Assembly: GCA_000507305.1 (NCBI GenBank)
Contig: DF241084.1
Span: forward strand, 1 to 64,000
Direction: 5' to 3'
Source: Breviolum minutum Mf 1.05b.01
Taxonomy: Eukaryota; Sar; Dinophyceae; Suessiales; Symbiodiniaceae
DNA length: 64,000 nucleotides
The notes under the pieces are model-generated. The model saw only the letters and a list, made by a program, of their open reading frames with translations, was not told the DNA's origin and did not search any database. The first letter of the stretch is position 1. Each line of letters opens with the position of its first letter. This document shows, piece by piece, positions 61,328-64,000 of this stretch. Made by a program: the position numbers and the translations under genes.

Positions 61328-62061
61328 AATGCATGTTTCATATCCTGCCAAGCAGTGAAAAATCCAAAGATGGATTGCGCATGATTGGGGGGTGGAAGGC
61401 AGCATGGTGAGTTGTTCATGATGAATTTGTTCTTAGTGGTGAAACACTTGTTGTTTCTTCTCATTTGTTTTATAAATCAACTCTGAAAGGTCTCCAAAAA
61501 TAAAATCAAACAGGACCTGGAATGAAATCAAGGTACCCATGGGGTGATGCCAAAATATTCCATAATAAAATGCTATGGACATGCTATGGTTCAGGTCCCC
61601 GAGGACCCTGATTCAATTCTAGGCCACCCATCGGGGATTAACCCCGATATATCCCATTTAGAAGTATGGTTGTAACCCATTTGCTAATCACTTACTAAAT
61701 TCCTGGGACATCCTAGTAGGCACCTTGCTAATAAACCAGCCAGCTGGTAACACCTACTACTGTTCCTCATGAACCAACAAGAATGAAAAATTCTCCATTT
61801 CAACTGCCTTCGCACTTAATTTCTGAATAATCTTGTACAAGAGCTCCGTCCCCCACTATGGAAAAAAAGGACCCCAGCAAACCAGCCCCCTCAAGAAGGT
61901 ATCTTACCATGAACCAAACGTTTGAACCTTTAATTTGTTCATACCAAACAACATGTGTCAACCCCAAAAAATATATTCAAAGGTTAGCCATTTTCTGACA
62001 GTAACAATCCATGGATTCCCATCCAGTTGAGGATGGCCCCATCCAAATCACCAACCAATTG
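61328..62061. other. Repeat-poor DNA with one E element
   Basis: E at about 61618-61718; otherwise no family and no gene seen. Confidence 0.45.
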
Positions 62062-62131
62062 CTAGGCCTCGCTGTCAGTGCTCCATTTGCATTGTCTCAA
62101 CTTCGCACAGGACGCTTTGGTCTGTGCATGG
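62062..62131 (-). CDS. Possible terminal exon
   Basis: A good acceptor (TTATTGCTTATCTTGCAG|C) opens HAQTKASCAKLRQCKWSTDS, then EA and TAG. The phase-0 frame PCTDQSVLCEVETMQMEH also closes at a stop. The splice site is stronger than the coding evidence. Confidence 0.36.
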
Positions 62132-62977
62132 CTGCAAGATAAGCAATAAGCCTCAGCCAGAAGTGGCAAACTTCCACAAGAAGGTTTAGGTTGCGATCCA
62201 TGGTTGAAAAAAGTGTATATATTTATATTATATATATATATATACTGACTCTTATTATACCATATTCAAATATTCTAAGCCTCAAGGAAGTGGACAAACC
62301 TATGTCAACAGAAATGGTCGAGTATTTGGTTGAACTATTTAAGGTCGAAATTCAATCTTGGTAAGCGACTACTGCTACAAGATGGGCCCCAAAAACAACC
62401 AATTATAAATGGGGTTCAGTTACGACCCCTACAAGTAGGCTTTTTTGATCTCACTTAACCATTTGTTTTCGGCTATTTACAGGGGGCCCCATGTGATCAA
62501 GGGCCCATCTTGCAGGGATATCAACAAAAAAATCGAACTCACGGGATGTCTTGGCAGTAAAGTTCGGATCACTAAGTTGGTTGGTGCGAACCACCCCCAA
62601 CCTATATGGCAATTCTGTGAGTTTGTGGCCTTTTTGGGATTTGGTGAGTTCACCATCAACCCTTAAGGAAAGGCTGTTGGTGACCTCCAACCATCGGGGA
62701 AAGGTCATCCAACTTGCTCATGAAACAGCTTATTACCATTCGCACAGCCCAGTGAGGTTTTTGTTAAATCCAATTTGCAGAGTTTTTGAAAAAGGGGACA
62801 CAAGGGGTCTTCATCTAAGCTTCATTCCGAGGGGGAAAAAAGAGTATTTGTGAGTGAGTGAGTTCATCTGGAGTCAACCAAAACATAAGACTTTGCCATT
62901 TGTCATAATTTGTGGAAATAAATTCCAAATAAATTTGATCACATTTCACCAAACCCACAAAAATTCTTGAAACTTAC
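62132..62977. repeat. (AT)n tract and family I element; no gene
   Basis: An (AT)n tract at about 62216-62242 and I at about 62385-62520. Open frames at 62450-62850 lie partly in repeats and are not called. Confidence 0.5.
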
Positions 62978-63079
62978 CTCCCCATGCATAGGAACCCCCG
63001 GGTTTTTTCGGAGCTCCTCGTCAACCATTTGGCTTTGCCAAGGGACCGTGGCACTTGAAAGTCGTTCGCCACGAAACTC
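62978..63079 (-). CDS. Internal exon with ideal splice sites, two frames open
   Basis: The acceptor AAGCTCCTGTCAG|GAG and donor GGGGAG|GTAAGT enclose 102 nt. Frame 0: EFRGERLSSATVPWQSQMVD, then EELRKNPGVPMHGE. Frame 1: SFVANDFQVPRSLGKAKWLT, then RSSEKTRGFLCMG. Both are plausible and frame 2 has a stop. Exon likely, frame undecided. Confidence 0.62.
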
Positions 63080-63153
63080 CTGACAGGAGCTTGGAGCGCC
63101 CAGCCCTGGGGGCCAGGACCCCACCAAAAACCAGTTATAAATGGGGTGATCTT

Positions 63154-63387
63154 TACTTGGAGGATCATCCCACTTAGTACCCTCCAGGCAAATAACATAT
63201 CCTACCTTGGGAAAAGGAAAATCATCTTCAAAAGTGACATTTTTGAAGGATACGTTAGTTCCCAGGAGGGTAAGTGGTTGGTTAAGGGGGTTACAAACCA
63301 GATACAACCAGACTAAAGCCGATCCTTAGGGGACTTACGATCACCATGGTTATCAACCACTTACCAACTGGGATGATCCTCCAAGTA
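63154..63387. repeat. Family F with nested B; family D attached at its end
   Basis: F (TACTTGGAGGATCATCCCAC) is cut at TA by a B-type element (63178-63272, TACCCTCCAGGCAAATAACA to AGTTCCCAGGAGGGTA) and resumes AGTGGTTGG. Its terminal TA (63386) is also the start of a D element (63386-63504). Confidence 0.8.
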
Positions 63388-63504
63388 CTGTTGATGGTTC
63401 AGAATTCCAGAAAAACCACCTGGGATGTATCCCAAACCATGTGAAGAATGGTAGATTTATACAATATCTACTTGTGATCGCCGGATTTCAGCCTTCAACA
63501 ATAT

Positions 63505-64000
63505 TTAACCCCTATAAGTACGGTTTTTTGACCTGAGTTACCCATTTATTTTCGGCCATTTACATGGGTTGTTTCTCTCCACTTATAACTGGATCCAGGG
63601 CCCAGCCTGTATGAGCGGCCTTTTTTCTTCGCATATCTTGGGGTCAGTATGTATGACACCAACCCAGGTTCCTAAGTCAACAAAAACAGTTGAGATATAT
63701 GATCACCTGTTTCTTGAATTGCTTGTTATCCCCTTAGCGAAACAAGGGTCATTATATGACACCAACCAACCCAAACAATGCACTATTAGTCAAGGGAAAA
63801 TCCTCAATGTTACCATACATCCGCTGCTTGTTTCTAAACTTCGCCTACCAAATGGGGTAAAAACTCCCCATAGGTGATCCTAACCATTGATCATGAAACT
63901 TGTCTATTTTTTTGTAACACATCTGTTTCCAGAAACTCACCATATCAACCATGATCAGGTGTTTAGAGAAACAACGATATTCCAAACAAATGGTGATACA
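63505..64000. repeat. Family I copy and a repeat shared with 34 kb
   Basis: I at about 63510-63610. 63745-63800 (ACCCAAACAATGCACTATTA) matches about 34147-34205. The remainder is unassigned. Confidence 0.5.

Noticed and set aside
1..64000. CRISPR array, bacterial operon, rRNA or spliced-leader gene
   Set aside because: Repeats are inverted and dispersed, not evenly spaced. I saw no ribosomal RNA core sequences and no match to the dinoflagellate spliced-leader sequence when reading by eye.

Overview
The window looks like nuclear DNA of a eukaryote, probably a large-genome microbial alga or protist. I see no operons, ribosome-binding sites, rRNA, tRNA or CRISPR. A dinoflagellate-like genome is my first guess: exons usually follow AG with a G, and I see a GGK/W/Y-rich tail, an AWALA-type helical repeat, a CCCH-like finger and ROCO-like GTPase pieces. 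Several short introns (22-130 nt) and use of both strands fit that guess less well, so the lineage stays open. No gene is complete with certainty. All coding calls are exons or exon groups read by eye from open frames, splice sites and reading phase.

Most of the sequence is a graveyard of short inverted-repeat elements (MITE-like), roughly 80-160 bp, in at least 18 families that I label A-T: A CCCTCCAGTAAACTAACAT; B CCCTCCCTGAAACTAACAT; C CTAGTTGGTGGTTTCAACC; D ACTGTTGATGGTTCAGAAAT; E ACTTGGATGTCCCAGGAAG; F ACTTGGAGGATCATCCCA; G TTGGATTTGCATAAGATGC; H CATGTATGGTATATTTACC; I CCTATAAGTAGGG...TAACTGG; J GGTACCTAAAATGGAGG; K TTGGTTGTTTAGGGTTCCAG; L ACTGATTGGTTCATAGG; M TGGCTGGTCAACCTACCCC; N GACATCCAAACACC; O CATAATCATGGTTCAGTGG; P CCCCGATCCCAACATGGGC; R GGGGCCCGGTGGTTT; T GATCTTCCAGTTCCC. 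Families A, B, D, E and F run from TA to TA. Nested copies, and a filled/empty site pair inside the window, show insertion at TA.

Layout: 1-6 kb repeats with one weak coding patch; 6-8.1 kb exons on both strands; 9.2-12.5 kb plus-strand exons at 9.3 and 11 kb facing minus-strand zinc-finger-like exons; 14 kb a plus exon; 17.5-20.2 kb minus exons; 23.5-24.5 kb a minus gene whose exons join in phase and encode a three-heptad coiled coil; 26.8-28.0 kb minus exons including a Roc-type WDFGGQ motif; 28.5-30.5 kb a plus gene with phase-consistent exons and a compound microsatellite in one intron; 31-43 kb scattered minus exons (P-loop, GGK/W/Y-rich, AWALA repeat); 44.9-45.5 kb a minus gene with three phased exons starting at ATG; 46.8-57.7 kb a run of mostly minus exons; 61 kb a repeat-free block with a small Cys-rich frame; 62-63 kb two minus exons.

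The exons cannot be assembled into pathways. The gene parts I can name are signalling or RNA-binding modules: ROCO-like GTPase pieces, an organellar RNA-binding-type helical repeat, zinc-finger-like segments and a possible cation-channel tail. The rest are unrecognised.
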